This document shows positions 7,823 through 17,282 of a stretch of 64,000 nt of DNA, piece after piece. The translations under genes and the position numbers were made by a program. The stretch is from Anaerolineae bacterium. Lineage in GTDB: Bacteria; Chloroflexota; Anaerolineae; Promineifilales; Promineifilaceae. The DNA lies in NCBI GenBank assembly GCA_019637635.1, contig JAHBVI010000012.1:1-64000 (forward strand). Reading direction: 5' to 3'. Position 1 is the first letter of the stretch. The number at the start of each line of letters is the position of its first letter. The notes beneath the pieces are model-generated. The model saw only the letters and a list, made by a program, of their open reading frames with translations. It was not told where the DNA came from and ran no database searches.

Positions 7823-9832
7823 TCACCCCAACCCCGCCCGCACCCGCACCACCCAGAAGTGTTCCCGATCCGCCGATTCCCAATACACCATCGCTTCATC
7901 CAGTTCCGGCAATAGTTGCCCCAGCGCCGGGGCGCCCGCGCCGCACAACGCCGTTATCCGGCCATTCTGCGCCCGCGCCGCCTCGTCAAGGCGGGTTTCG
8001 TCTACACGCCACAGGGGTCTGGCGGCCGCCCACGCTTCCTGCCAGGACGCCTGCATCTGGTCGGCATCTTCTTTCCAGGACAGCAGGGCATCAACGGCCG
8101 TTAACTGCCAGACACTTGCCAGCCGCTGAACGGCCAGCCGCTGCAAGGCGTCACCTATCTTCTCGTCCGGCAGGCATACATGCTGCCCCAAACCACCACA
8201 GGCGTTGGCCGCCATCACCGCTTCGGCCGTGGCGCTGCCCACCAGCTGCTCATATAACGCTTCTGGTACAGGCAGTTGAACCAGCGGCCCTGTATCGGGC
8301 GACGCCCTGTTTAACTCATACGCCTGCACGGAAGAAGTTACCGGTTGCTGGCTCACCATCTCCGCTGCCAGATATTGCAGCATCTGTCCCACCTCATCCA
8401 CCTGGCTGTATAGGCGGCGGGTTATCTGCACCAGTTCAACCAGCGCCTGGCGCATGGTCTGGTTGATAATCAGTTGCCGCTGTATCGCCGACCGCCGCTT
8501 AAGCAAACGACTCAATTGCGGCCCATTTGTTTGCCATTGCCGGTAGCGCCAGGCCAGGGCCGGCCAACGCCACGGCCGTAACGTGAGGGCAAGCCAGGAC
8601 TGCCAGCGCGCTGGCGGCCAGGCAGCCAGCCATTGTTTCATCTGTTGCTCTTGCTGGCCGTGCTGGCTCCCCAGATACGCCAGGTTTTCTTTCAGGTTCT
8701 CCTCCTGGTCCAGCAGCTGTTCAATCAGCCGGTCCCATTCAGCCAGACAGGCGTGCAGCCAGTTACAGGCACGGGAAATACCACCTACTGGATTTTCATC
8801 AAGGATCATCTGGGCCTGTTTTTGCAGGGCAGCGGTGGCCCGCTGCAAAGGCTCCGCCAATCGTAGACAGGCAAATTCCTGATAAGCTACCAGGTTTTCG
8901 CCGTCCACACTGGCGACAAAGAGCGTCTCGGTCACGATGGCCTCTATTTCCCACGGCCAGGGCATGCGCCATGCTTCTGTGGGAAATGGCGGCGGTTGCC
9001 GTTCCTCTTCCTTTAATAAAAAAACGGCAAAGTCATCTGGTCGCAGAGCATGGCTCTGCAACCAAGCCGTTATTTCTGCGGATGTGGTTATTTCCGGCGT
9101 TGCCGACAACCAATGCGCCAGCACACTATCCAGCCAGCGCCGGGCAAAAGCAGCCTGCGTCGCTGCCGGCGACCACTGCCAGCCAGCCAGGCCCAGGGAA
9201 AATAAAGGACTGCCCCCGGATAGCTGGCTGTTTTGCACCACTGCCTGTTCTGGCAAATGGCGCAACGGCGTTACCGTCAGGCACCACAACAGGTGGCTAG
9301 ATAAGGAGCAGAGCGCTGCCTCATCCGGCAGCCGTAAGCCAGCTTCATTACATAGCCCCCACACAACCATGCCACGGGTGACATGAATGGGCGATGACAG
9401 GCAGGTGGATAGTAGTTCCGGCCCGGCCATTTCGGCCGTTTCACCAGCCAGCCAGATCAGGAGGGAAGCGGCTTCTATGCCTAAGTGGCGGTAGATAACG
9501 GCCGTCGTTTGCGCCAACAAGGTCACGGCCGTTTCCCCGGCATCCGGCACGACATCCATGAGAAGGATCAGGGAGAGGTCGGTGGCGCTGGACAGTGCCC
9601 ATCCCTGCGCCGATAACATTGCGGCCAGGTTTGGCGGGGAGATACGGGTGAGCGCCTGACTGATAGTCGTGTCTAGAGATTCTCCCTGGGCAACAGGCAC
9701 GACAGCAATCGCCGCCTCTGGCCCATTCCATGCCGCCATCTGCTCGACATATGCTTCCCCAACCGCCTGCGCTAAAGGCCCAACGGTTGCAATCAATGTG
9801 CGTAAAACGCCATCTGGCTCATTTTGAGTCAT
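7823..9832 (-). CDS. Uncharacterised coiled-coil protein of the tubulin-like cluster
   Basis: 669 aa from ATG 9832 after TTGGAGAAGACA. No family is recognised. The first ~170 residues alternate hydrophobic strands and helices (SLILLMDVVPDAGETAV and TAVIYRHLGIEAASLLIWL), which could be an alpha/beta domain. The centre (about residues 330-520) is strongly helical and Gln/Leu-rich, consistent with coiled coil (RLIEQLLDQEENLKENLAYL). There is no signal peptide and no clear TM helix apart from Trp-rich amphipathic stretches. It is flanked by the GTPase and the tubulin-like gene and is probably a structural partner. Confidence 0.7.
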   Translation of the reverse strand: MTQNEPDGVLRTLIATVGPLAQAVGEAYVEQMAAWNGPEAAIAVVPVAQGESLDTTISQALTRISPPNLAAMLSAQGWALSSATDLSLILLMDVVPDAGETAVTLLAQTTAVIYRHLGIEAASLLIWLAGETAEMAGPELLSTCLSSPIHVTRGMVVWGLCNEAGLRLPDEAALCSLSSHLLWCLTVTPLRHLPEQAVVQNSQLSGGSPLFSLGLAGWQWSPAATQAAFARRWLDSVLAHWLSATPEITTSAEITAWLQSHALRPDDFAVFLLKEEERQPPPFPTEAWRMPWPWEIEAIVTETLFVASVDGENLVAYQEFACLRLAEPLQRATAALQKQAQMILDENPVGGISRACNWLHACLAEWDRLIEQLLDQEENLKENLAYLGSQHGQQEQQMKQWLAAWPPARWQSWLALTLRPWRWPALAWRYRQWQTNGPQLSRLLKRRSAIQRQLIINQTMRQALVELVQITRRLYSQVDEVGQMLQYLAAEMVSQQPVTSSVQAYELNRASPDTGPLVQLPVPEALYEQLVGSATAEAVMAANACGGLGQHVCLPDEKIGDALQRLAVQRLASVWQLTAVDALLSWKEDADQMQASWQEAWAAARPLWRVDETRLDEAARAQNGRITALCGAGAPALGQLLPELDEAMVYWESADREHFWVVRVRAGLG

Positions 9833-9904
9833 TGTCTTCTCCAAGAGAAGGGAAAACAAAGAAATGAGAAGGAAGAACGCTTCTTTCTTCTCATTTCTCC
9901 CCTC

Positions 9905-11689
9905 TCACTTTTGAATACCGGCGCTAAAGGCATCAATCCGGCGTAAACTGTCGGTGTAATCACGCACCAACCGTTTCAGTTCGCGCAATTGCTCATCCAC
10001 GGTCGTGCTGCCATTGGGAACGCTGGCATAGTAGTTGGCCAGGATGTTAATGGCCTCACGCAAACCCAGGCGGGCGATATGTCCCTCAACTCGTTCGTTC
10101 ACTTCACTGACCAGCTCTTCCTGTTCGCTAAACACATGAATGGCATTACCCAGGCCGTTGGCCAGTTTCACCGGCGGCTGCAAGGGGTCGGCCGGCTGGT
10201 AATAGAAATAAGCGCCCTGGTTGTAGATCAGGTTGAAGATGGAACCGAGGGCAAAAACGAGCCGTCCCTGGTCAACCGTGATTAAAAAGTCAGGCAGCAC
10301 GTACAACGGCCGTTTGCTGCGTACCTGCTCCAAGGATTGCATATATTGGTCGTATTGTTGCAAGGCCGAAGGCGGGGCGCCGGCGGCCACGACCAACGCT
10401 GTCAGCCGGTATGGATCGTGGGTGGAGACCAACATGGCTTCCCCTTCATACAGGGAATTTGTCGCATCCGGCGTCCCCAGCACTTCCAGCCGCACCAGAT
10501 TGGCGCCGCCTTCCGGTAGTTTGGCCCGGTCTACGTTCCACGACGGGGTGGCCAGTTGAAATAACTGCTGGCGGCGGGCGCGCGGCGACATCTCGTCGCT
10601 TCGTTCCCGAATGACGTCTTCAATGGTCATGGCAGCAATAGATTCAAAATACGGCCGTAACAACCCTTGCAACGCCGCCGAAAGTACCTCGGTGTCCAGT
10701 TTGCCCAACGTAAACGGATTATCCAGGCGTTCCCTCACGTCCACCCGCGCGGGCCGACAACGTTGATACAAAAGTCGCAAATAAGGCATATCGGCCAGAC
10801 TGAGCGTGGCAATACCGCCCTGCCCAATTCGCCGTGCCTCTTGTGTTGCTTCCTCTTCTGCTTGTGATGCCAGCAATGCCAGTCTTTCCCGTAAATACGT
10901 GAGGTCGTGGTTCTGAGAACGGGCCCAGGTTTGCCCAGTTTGCCAGACCAACGCTTCTGCCTGACCCGTTTGCAGGCGGATCTGACATTCATAAAGGCTT
11001 TGGGCCGCACGAAATAGCTGTGTCAAGGCTTCTCGTACACGCCCCTGACGGCCTACCGGGAAGCTGGTAGCAGCCTTTACCAGCGCATTTTCGGCTTGCA
11101 GGAATGTTTGCTCCAGCCGCGCCCGTTGTCGCTCCTGTTCTGCCAGGTCAGCCTGCGCCGCCTGTAAACGTTCCGCCAACCAGGCGCGTAACCGTTGCAA
11201 TACAACCAGCACAGTGTCCAGGCTGACATCAGGCACAAAAAGGCAAGATTGCAGCCATGCCATCCACTGCTGCTGAATTGTGTCTGCCAACACCTGCCCA
11301 TTCCGGTTGATTTGAGGCAGCATCTTCTCGGCCAGCCGGGACTGCCCATACTCCGCAATGTAGCGACTGGCTTCAGCCGGTATATCACCCACGGCTTTAC
11401 GGCTGAGCCAACCGGGCAAAGTTAAGTCCAATCGAAAGTCACCGCCCGTATCGGGGTCTTGCCGCAACCACGGCCGCAACCGCTCTGCCTTCACTTCAGC
11501 TAAAAGATGATCTACCTGTTGTGCCACAGATGACTGATTTGCCTCGGTTAACCACACCTGGCGTAACTGCTCCACCAGTAACCATCGCGCGCAAATCTGC
11601 ACAACAGTGGGGGCATCAAAGAGCAAATCCCCCTTGCCGAAGCTGCCCAGAAAGGTGCCTTGACCATCGGCTGTCTGCCCGGTCAGCAC
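9905..11689 (-). CDS. C-terminal part of FtsZ/tubulin-like protein (after in-frame TAG)
   Basis: 594 aa if initiated at GTG 11689. The reading frame is the same as that of the upstream tubulin-like ORF: only TAG at 11723-11725 and 11 sense codons (reading KGENAFDNLDE) lie between them. The protein continues a typical Tubulin_2 architecture: a helical middle (about 160-290) with coiled coil, a DMPYLRLLYQRCRPARVD stretch and C-terminal strands near YVLPDFLITVDQGRLVFALG. There is no convincing ribosome binding site before GTG 11689. This favours a disrupted single gene over two genes; readthrough or restart cannot be excluded. Confidence 0.8.
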   Translation of the reverse strand: MLTGQTADGQGTFLGSFGKGDLLFDAPTVVQICARWLLVEQLRQVWLTEANQSSVAQQVDHLLAEVKAERLRPWLRQDPDTGGDFRLDLTLPGWLSRKAVGDIPAEASRYIAEYGQSRLAEKMLPQINRNGQVLADTIQQQWMAWLQSCLFVPDVSLDTVLVVLQRLRAWLAERLQAAQADLAEQERQRARLEQTFLQAENALVKAATSFPVGRQGRVREALTQLFRAAQSLYECQIRLQTGQAEALVWQTGQTWARSQNHDLTYLRERLALLASQAEEEATQEARRIGQGGIATLSLADMPYLRLLYQRCRPARVDVRERLDNPFTLGKLDTEVLSAALQGLLRPYFESIAAMTIEDVIRERSDEMSPRARRQQLFQLATPSWNVDRAKLPEGGANLVRLEVLGTPDATNSLYEGEAMLVSTHDPYRLTALVVAAGAPPSALQQYDQYMQSLEQVRSKRPLYVLPDFLITVDQGRLVFALGSIFNLIYNQGAYFYYQPADPLQPPVKLANGLGNAIHVFSEQEELVSEVNERVEGHIARLGLREAINILANYYASVPNGSTTVDEQLRELKRLVRDYTDSLRRIDAFSAGIQK

Positions 11690-11722
11690 TTCATCCAGAT
11701 TGTCAAAAGCATTTTCCCCCTT

Positions 11723-11725
11723 CTA
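11723..11725 (-). other. Single in-frame TAG interrupting the tubulin-like gene
   Basis: The minus strand reads CAG TTG GGG TAG AAG GGG GAA AAT GCT with no change of frame on either side. It is a nonsense mutation, a sequencing error or a readthrough site. The neighbourhood is G-rich (GGGGTAGAAGGGGGAAAA), so a homopolymer error is less likely to be the cause, because the frame is preserved. Confidence 0.85.
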
Positions 11726-12646
11726 CCCCAACTGCGTCCCCATTTGTAGATAGATGCAGTGGGCGGCCATCGCGCAAACCGCATTAACATCCGTCCAGGT
11801 GCGACCGGCCTGGTCCACCCCATCTACCACATAGAAGATGTCAAACGGGGCTTCACGGCTGCTAACAAAACGGCCATCGGGGTACCGTACTTGAAACTGG
11901 CCTTTGACCATCAGATGGTTTAGTTCTTGTAGGGCGGCAGCGGTATTAGGCAGCATGTTTGGCCCTTTGATGCCATGAAAAGCCTGAGGCAGGACGCCGA
12001 CACCGGTAATATGGCAAAACTCGGCCTGTGTGCCCAGATCGGTGAAGGCGTCACGGATCAGGTAAGCCAGGTCTAACATCGCCCCAGAGCCGGTACCACC
12101 TACCAGACTGCCACAAATGAACACATTGATTCCCTGTTGCTGGTTCAGATCATCATGCTGCCCGCGCCCGGCTAACCGCCAGAGCGCCTGGCGAATCTGT
12201 TCATTCACAGTAGGATGGTTCCATAACAGCGACAACAGCCCAAATGGGCGCATCTGCTTGGAGCCACTGCGAAGTACGCCGGCGGGCAGTTTGGACATCA
12301 CCGGCCCTAACCGCTCCTTAATGGCCGCCTGGCTGTCAATGTTGCGCATAATGCTGCTAACGGGCACGTCGCCAATATCGAAGAACTCAGCGCCGGCCTC
12401 CAGTGTAACCAGGCCGGTCTGGCTTTGAATCTGAAACGTTTCTTCGGTGGTGTCAAAAGCCAGTAGACGGATACGGCCGTGCCATTCATCCTCAAAGTAG
12501 GCTTGCAGTGTGGCTTTCAGACAGGTAAGCATAATCTGCCCGCTGCCGCCGGCGCCTATAATCAGGGTGGGCCGCATCCGCCCTAACTGTACGCGACGGC
12601 CGTCCCGATTTTCAAACGGCGTGTTTATTTCTATTGAATCAGTCAT
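11723..12646 (-). CDS. FtsZ/tubulin-like GTPase domain (Tubulin_2 type), N-terminal part
   Basis: 307 aa ending at TAG. It has the nucleotide-binding loops of the tubulin/FtsZ superfamily: an N-terminal glycine loop IIGAGGSGQIML (about 29-40), an Asp-containing strand LLAFDTTEE, and the signature GSLVGGTGSGAMLDLAYLI (GGTGSG at 183-188). This is the core of the FtsZ-like family predicted by Makarova and Koonin to act in a multicomponent membrane-remodelling system with VWA and GTPase proteins, both present here. Family members are usually near 1000 aa; with the following frame the total would be 913. The ATG at 12646 follows a weak GGAGGTAACCC site. Confidence 0.85.
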   Translation of the reverse strand: MTDSIEINTPFENRDGRRVQLGRMRPTLIIGAGGSGQIMLTCLKATLQAYFEDEWHGRIRLLAFDTTEETFQIQSQTGLVTLEAGAEFFDIGDVPVSSIMRNIDSQAAIKERLGPVMSKLPAGVLRSGSKQMRPFGLLSLLWNHPTVNEQIRQALWRLAGRGQHDDLNQQQGINVFICGSLVGGTGSGAMLDLAYLIRDAFTDLGTQAEFCHITGVGVLPQAFHGIKGPNMLPNTAAALQELNHLMVKGQFQVRYPDGRFVSSREAPFDIFYVVDGVDQAGRTWTDVNAVCAMAAHCIYLQMGTQLG

Positions 12647-12715
12647 GGGTTACCTCCATTTTGAAAACAAGAAGAATAGGGTAGGAAGAAGGCTCTCATT
12701 TCACCCTTCTCCCTT

Positions 12716-14494
12716 TTAATCTCTCATCTCCTGCATCTCCCGTTCGATGCGACGCAGACGCAGGTTTTCATAACGCACTTCAACGTCGCCAAAATTGATC
12801 ACGGCCGTATCCGTCAGGACGGCCTCGCCGTGCAAGGGATTACCGTTGAACCACAATTCCCCTCTGGCGTTAAGACGCATTTCATAGGTGTCTGCCGTCA
12901 GTAAAACACCAGGGTAAATAATGGCCTGAGTCATCGCACCCGGTAAAGGCACATCGGCCGGCGGCTTACCCAGCGTCACCACCGGGCGATTCAGCCTATC
13001 CAGGTCTATGACTGTTTGCCCGTCACCTGTTCGGGCCTGGCCCAATAAGCGAAGCGTCCCTGCAACTAGTGGGGTTGCCCGGCGTTGGCGTCGGTAGAGA
13101 ACAACTGTAGTCACACCGAGCAGCAGCAGGCCCACCAGCAGCCAGGGAAAGCTCCCGGCATGGCTGACTTCTGCAGGCAAGGGTTCATTCGGCGAGGCAA
13201 GCGTTGCCGTTACCTCTTCCACCGGTTGGGTTTTTGTGGTCGTGGGCGCTGTAGTTAATGTCACGATGTCGACCAGAACGGCCGTTGGCGCCGCTATTAC
13301 CGGTAAAGGGGTGTCTGTGGGGGCCGTTGCCATCCCCTCTGGAGCCGTTGGCGAGGGCAACGGCCGTGACGCGCGCACAAAATCCTGCCAGACATGAATG
13401 TTGCCGTTACCGGTCAGATGAAGCACCCAGGTGCCGGATAGCGGTTGTTCAATGACCCAGATCTCTTCCCGGCTTTGCCCATCCCCGCCGCTCTGACGCA
13501 CTCCCGGTTGAGCCTCATCCAGGACCAGCTTGTCCGGCGTTTCAATGCGAATTGTTTGCGTAGGACTGCTTTTGCCAATGACGAGGGTCATCTGCGTCAG
13601 TCCAGGGGGTACTTGAAGCAATGTCTGGGCCGTAGCGGTGACGGCAGTCTCTACTACCACCCCCGCGCTTTCCCGATCAGTCAAAGACACAACAATGGCA
13701 TGATAAATATCAGGCAGGGCATTGGCCGTGCGCGCCACATAAAAGTGTCCAGTTGGCGTGGCTTCACTTAACGCCTGCCATAAGGGCTGCCACAGGATGA
13801 CTATTTCCGGGTCATCGTCTGTAGCCTCATTGGCCAGGAGGACAATAAAGAGTGAAATCCCCGCCGCCGCCAGCTCAGCGCCTTTGTTTTCCAGTGCCGT
13901 GATATAGGCGGCCTGCTGAACCGGGTCGGGCGTCTGAGACCACTCCGGCTTGCCATCGGTCAAGAGGATGATGACCGGGCGATGGCTGGAGTTCAGCAAA
14001 CTCAGTTGGGATTGTGCCAGCTCCAGCGCCGCCAGATGATCTGTCCAGCCCATTCGGGTGGGGTTTGCGATTTGGACAAAGAGTTGGGCGCGTATGTTGT
14101 CATCTGTTAGGGGGGTCAGGGGCACGGCCGTTTCGGCTATGCTGCCAAAGAAAATGATACCCGCCTGGTGAATCTGGTCAGGTTCATCTACACCCAGGTA
14201 GGAAAGAAATAACCGCGCCGCATCCAATCGCAGCAGATGGGGATCTGAGCCAATGCCTCCCATTTCAAACATAGAGTTGCTGTTGTCTATGAGTAACCAG
14301 ACAGCAAGAGGGTCATCTAATGCAACTCCTTCCTTCATTTCGGTGGCACTGGCGTCATTTGGCCACAGTAGCCAGAAAAGTAGCCAACAAACAGTCCCCG
14401 CAAAAAACAAGACCAGTAGACAACAGCCGACTGGCCAACAGCCCCAATGCCGCCCTCCGGCTTGATTTTCATTTTCCTGCTGTTCCATATTCAT
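12716..14494 (-). CDS. Membrane-anchored von Willebrand A protein with C-terminal FHA-like domain
   Basis: 592 aa. An N-terminal TM anchor (CCLLVLFFAGTVCWLLFWLL, about 24-43) precedes a VWA domain whose MIDAS is intact: VWLLIDNSNSM (DxSxS), a downstream Thr, and VIILLTDGKPEW. A Thr/Pro-rich linker (TAPTDTPLPVIAAPTAV and on) leads to a second TM helix, FPWLLVGLLLLGVTTVVLY. The ~115-residue cytoplasmic tail has strands LGKPPADVPLPGA and LNARGELWFNGNPL, resembling a divergent FHA or similar beta sandwich. VWA proteins are the partner of the FtsZ-like family in the predicted membrane-remodelling system. SD AAGGAA lies before ATG 14494. Confidence 0.88.
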   Translation of the reverse strand: MNMEQQENENQAGGRHWGCWPVGCCLLVLFFAGTVCWLLFWLLWPNDASATEMKEGVALDDPLAVWLLIDNSNSMFEMGGIGSDPHLLRLDAARLFLSYLGVDEPDQIHQAGIIFFGSIAETAVPLTPLTDDNIRAQLFVQIANPTRMGWTDHLAALELAQSQLSLLNSSHRPVIILLTDGKPEWSQTPDPVQQAAYITALENKGAELAAAGISLFIVLLANEATDDDPEIVILWQPLWQALSEATPTGHFYVARTANALPDIYHAIVVSLTDRESAGVVVETAVTATAQTLLQVPPGLTQMTLVIGKSSPTQTIRIETPDKLVLDEAQPGVRQSGGDGQSREEIWVIEQPLSGTWVLHLTGNGNIHVWQDFVRASRPLPSPTAPEGMATAPTDTPLPVIAAPTAVLVDIVTLTTAPTTTKTQPVEEVTATLASPNEPLPAEVSHAGSFPWLLVGLLLLGVTTVVLYRRQRRATPLVAGTLRLLGQARTGDGQTVIDLDRLNRPVVTLGKPPADVPLPGAMTQAIIYPGVLLTADTYEMRLNARGELWFNGNPLHGEAVLTDTAVINFGDVEVRYENLRLRRIEREMQEMRD

Positions 14495-14507
14495 CGCATT
14501 CCTTACT

Positions 14508-14536
14508 AAGACAGCCTTATATCTCTCTGGTATAAT
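14508..14536 (+). promoter_or_regulatory. Sigma-70-type promoter for the first STAND gene
   Basis: AAGACA at 14508-14513 and a perfect TATAAT at 14531-14536 are spaced 17 bp. This is the divergent region between the VWA gene and the HTH-STAND-TPR gene starting at 14631. Confidence 0.6.
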
Positions 14537-14630
14537 GCGGGTAGAACGAGTGCAGGTACATAGGCTTCATCTTGAGCAAATTCAAGATTTTCTTGAGATC
14601 GTCAAATTCTCCTTTTAGCCAAGAGGGTTT

Positions 14631-17240
14631 ATGGGTGATTTTGGGCAATTACTGAAAACATATCGCCTTCAGTGCCGTGAGCTGCTGCAAAACAGACACC
14701 TCTTAACTCAGGAATATCTGGCCGAACGGTTGAGCTATGAGTCTGGCGTAGCGGGTTACTCTGGGAGCACTATCAGTAATTGGGAACGGGGACTGAATCA
14801 GATTCGCCGTGATGACCGCCACGTGCTGGTAGGATTGGTCAAAGTTCTTTATGAAGCAGGGGGAATCAAAACACTGCAAGAAGCAAACGGCCTTCTTTTA
14901 GCCGGGAATTACCGCCCACTTGATGACGACGAAGTAGATCAAGTCAATCCCCACTGGAAGCAGGCAAACCTGAATCGGCCTGACAGGACGGATTTTCCAT
15001 CAAGCGTGGAGCAAGAAGCCGCTTTACCTTCCCCCACCTATACGGAACTTTTTGGAATTGAAGAAGTAAGAGAACAGTTATTAGCACAAGTGATAACGCC
15101 CACACACCCCTACATCCTGACTGTTGTAGCCCTGGGCGGCATGGGAAAAACATCACTCGTGGATTCGATAGCTCGCCATGTTATTGAACAAGAGGAATTT
15201 GATCACGTTATCTGGTTCTCGGCCGAGAATTTTGAGGAGACTGCCCCAGAATACTACGCCAGTGGTTATTTTTACCAGGCAGTGGTAAATGCCCTCTACC
15301 GAACCATCTTGCCAGAAGGCGCCCCAGATATGTCTTATACAGGAAAATTGGCCTATGTACGAAGTAAATTAAAACGCCATCGCTACCTGGTAATTATTGA
15401 CAATCTGGAAGATCCTGTCGAAATGAATCACTTGTTGAATCAACTGAATGCTCTTGCTGGCCCCAGCAAATTCTTGCTAACAGCGCGCCAACATCCTTCG
15501 CCAGGAACGGAATCCTATGTCTTGACTCTGCAGGAATTGGATTTGCCGGCAGCCATCGCATTCCTGCGTCACCATACACAAACAAGCGGCATTAGCGGCT
15601 TGCGCCAAATACAAGAAGATGAGTTTGACAAGATATTTCGGATTGTAGGTGGCCATCCCCTGGCCCTTCGACTCATTCCTCGCTTGACGCGCTATTACCC
15701 CTTGCCCGAAGTCCTGGCTCGATGGCAAGAAGAGCAGATGGGATATATTGCTGAAGTTTATCAATCCATCTATGCCACATTGTGGCAGGCGTTATCACCT
15801 TCGGAGAAACAGCTTTTACAGATCATGCCTTTGGTGGCGCAAGTAGGGGGAAATGGGCATCAGTTACAAATTGTTAGCGGGTTATCCCGAGAGGCATTCT
15901 GGTCATCTCTAACGAAACTCGTCGAACTCTGTCTACTAGAAACCAGGGTGATGGGGCCAGAACGGCGGTATGGAATTCATAGTCTCACCGCCCGGTTTTT
16001 AGAATATCGACAAAAAAAGGATGGCGGAACGGCCGTGTTGTCTGTGCCTCCTCATTACATCCAGGCCAACATCGCTCATTGGCGACAGACAATGAGCCAT
16101 CTCACCGAAAAACAATGGCAGACATTAGATATTGAACGAGCCAATATCTTACGGGCCATTCAAGTCAGTCTACGTTTGCCGGACAAAGAAATAACTCAGA
16201 CATTGCGAGAAGATTGGGTTACCCTCTCTGAATCTCTTTGGCGCTACGTAGAAAGGCAAGGCTATGTGTATGAATGGCTGCCAATTCTGGAAAACTTGTG
16301 CCAGCGGTTTGAAGGGGATTCACACGTATATTGTCTCTTGCTAAATCGTCTGGGGGAACTCTATCGCCTGAATCGCCAGATCGATAAAGCGGTAGACCTA
16401 CATGATGCGGCTTTACGGATTGCCCAAGAAAGCGGGAATCTACTAGAAGGATCCCGTTCTCATTTTAACCTGGGTACCGATTATTTTCTCCGCAAAAAAT
16501 ATGACATGGCGGGTAAATATGGCAAAATTGCTCTAGGCATGTTTACCGAGCAAGGACTGGCCGGCAGAGAAAAGGCGGCGACACTCAATCTGCTGGGTAC
16601 AGTCGCCCAGGAACAGGGAGAACTTGCACAATCTGTCTCCTATTTGGAGCAAGCTGCTAATATTTGGCGTACTATTGATCAACGACCAGAATTGGCCCGG
16701 ACGCTCAACAATCTGGCACGTACGCACCAACGTCAACACAAGATTGAAGAGGCGCAGCAATGTTATGCTGAGGCAAGGCACATATTGAGCCAGACCGGCA
16801 GCACATTGGATAGGATCCTTATCTCTCTATCCGAGGGTGAGATGCACTTTGTTCTCAAACAGTTTGACAAAGCTGAAACGATCTTTAACAGCATTGACCT
16901 CCAATTTCTGCGGCAATCAGGGCATCTGTTTTATCTTGCCTGTACCCTCAATAATTTGGGAAATGTGGCTTTCATGCGCGGTAATTATGACACAGCCGAC
17001 AGCTACTTACAGGACAGTATTCTCCTCTGGCGGCAATTAGGCGACGATCTGGAATTAGCAAACACTCTGGGTCGATGGGGAGACATCCTGGTCGTGCAGA
17101 ACAAGCCAGAAGCCGCTCTAGCCATTTACCTTGAGGCAGAAGCTATAGCGTTGAAGTATCCAAATGAGAGACGAGCGAACATCTTGCGAGAAGAGGTGGA
17201 ACAGGAGATGGAAAAACTACGGAATAAGAAAGGGGAGTAA
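14631..17240 (+). CDS. HTH-STAND (NB-ARC)-TPR regulator
   Basis: 869 aa; ATG 14631 follows AAGAGGG. An N-terminal XRE-like helix-turn-helix (about 5-65, with LTQEYLAERL and STISNWERG) is followed by a linker. The STAND NTPase has Walker A ALGGMGKTS, Walker B YLVIIDNLEDP, sensor FLLTARQH and the GGHPLALRLIPRL motif. A winged-helix region (QLLQIMPLVAQ) leads into a TPR array from about 550 to the end. Such proteins are nucleotide-switched signal sensors that bind a ligand through the repeats and, with HTH domains, regulate transcription. A small membrane-peptide gene lies tail-to-tail 42 bp downstream, which may be its ligand. Target genes are unknown. Confidence 0.9.
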   Translation: MGDFGQLLKTYRLQCRELLQNRHLLTQEYLAERLSYESGVAGYSGSTISNWERGLNQIRRDDRHVLVGLVKVLYEAGGIKTLQEANGLLLAGNYRPLDDDEVDQVNPHWKQANLNRPDRTDFPSSVEQEAALPSPTYTELFGIEEVREQLLAQVITPTHPYILTVVALGGMGKTSLVDSIARHVIEQEEFDHVIWFSAENFEETAPEYYASGYFYQAVVNALYRTILPEGAPDMSYTGKLAYVRSKLKRHRYLVIIDNLEDPVEMNHLLNQLNALAGPSKFLLTARQHPSPGTESYVLTLQELDLPAAIAFLRHHTQTSGISGLRQIQEDEFDKIFRIVGGHPLALRLIPRLTRYYPLPEVLARWQEEQMGYIAEVYQSIYATLWQALSPSEKQLLQIMPLVAQVGGNGHQLQIVSGLSREAFWSSLTKLVELCLLETRVMGPERRYGIHSLTARFLEYRQKKDGGTAVLSVPPHYIQANIAHWRQTMSHLTEKQWQTLDIERANILRAIQVSLRLPDKEITQTLREDWVTLSESLWRYVERQGYVYEWLPILENLCQRFEGDSHVYCLLLNRLGELYRLNRQIDKAVDLHDAALRIAQESGNLLEGSRSHFNLGTDYFLRKKYDMAGKYGKIALGMFTEQGLAGREKAATLNLLGTVAQEQGELAQSVSYLEQAANIWRTIDQRPELARTLNNLARTHQRQHKIEEAQQCYAEARHILSQTGSTLDRILISLSEGEMHFVLKQFDKAETIFNSIDLQFLRQSGHLFYLACTLNNLGNVAFMRGNYDTADSYLQDSILLWRQLGDDLELANTLGRWGDILVVQNKPEAALAIYLEAEAIALKYPNERRANILREEVEQEMEKLRNKKGE

Positions 17241-17282
17241 CCCGTTGGGGATTACTCCTCCTTTACGCTACGTACTGCTCAC

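Noticed and set aside
8937..9386. Several long plus-strand frames in 8-9.4 kb and 24.1-25.0 kb
   Set aside because: Shadows of GC-rich genes on the opposite strand, with low-complexity Arg/Pro/Ala content.
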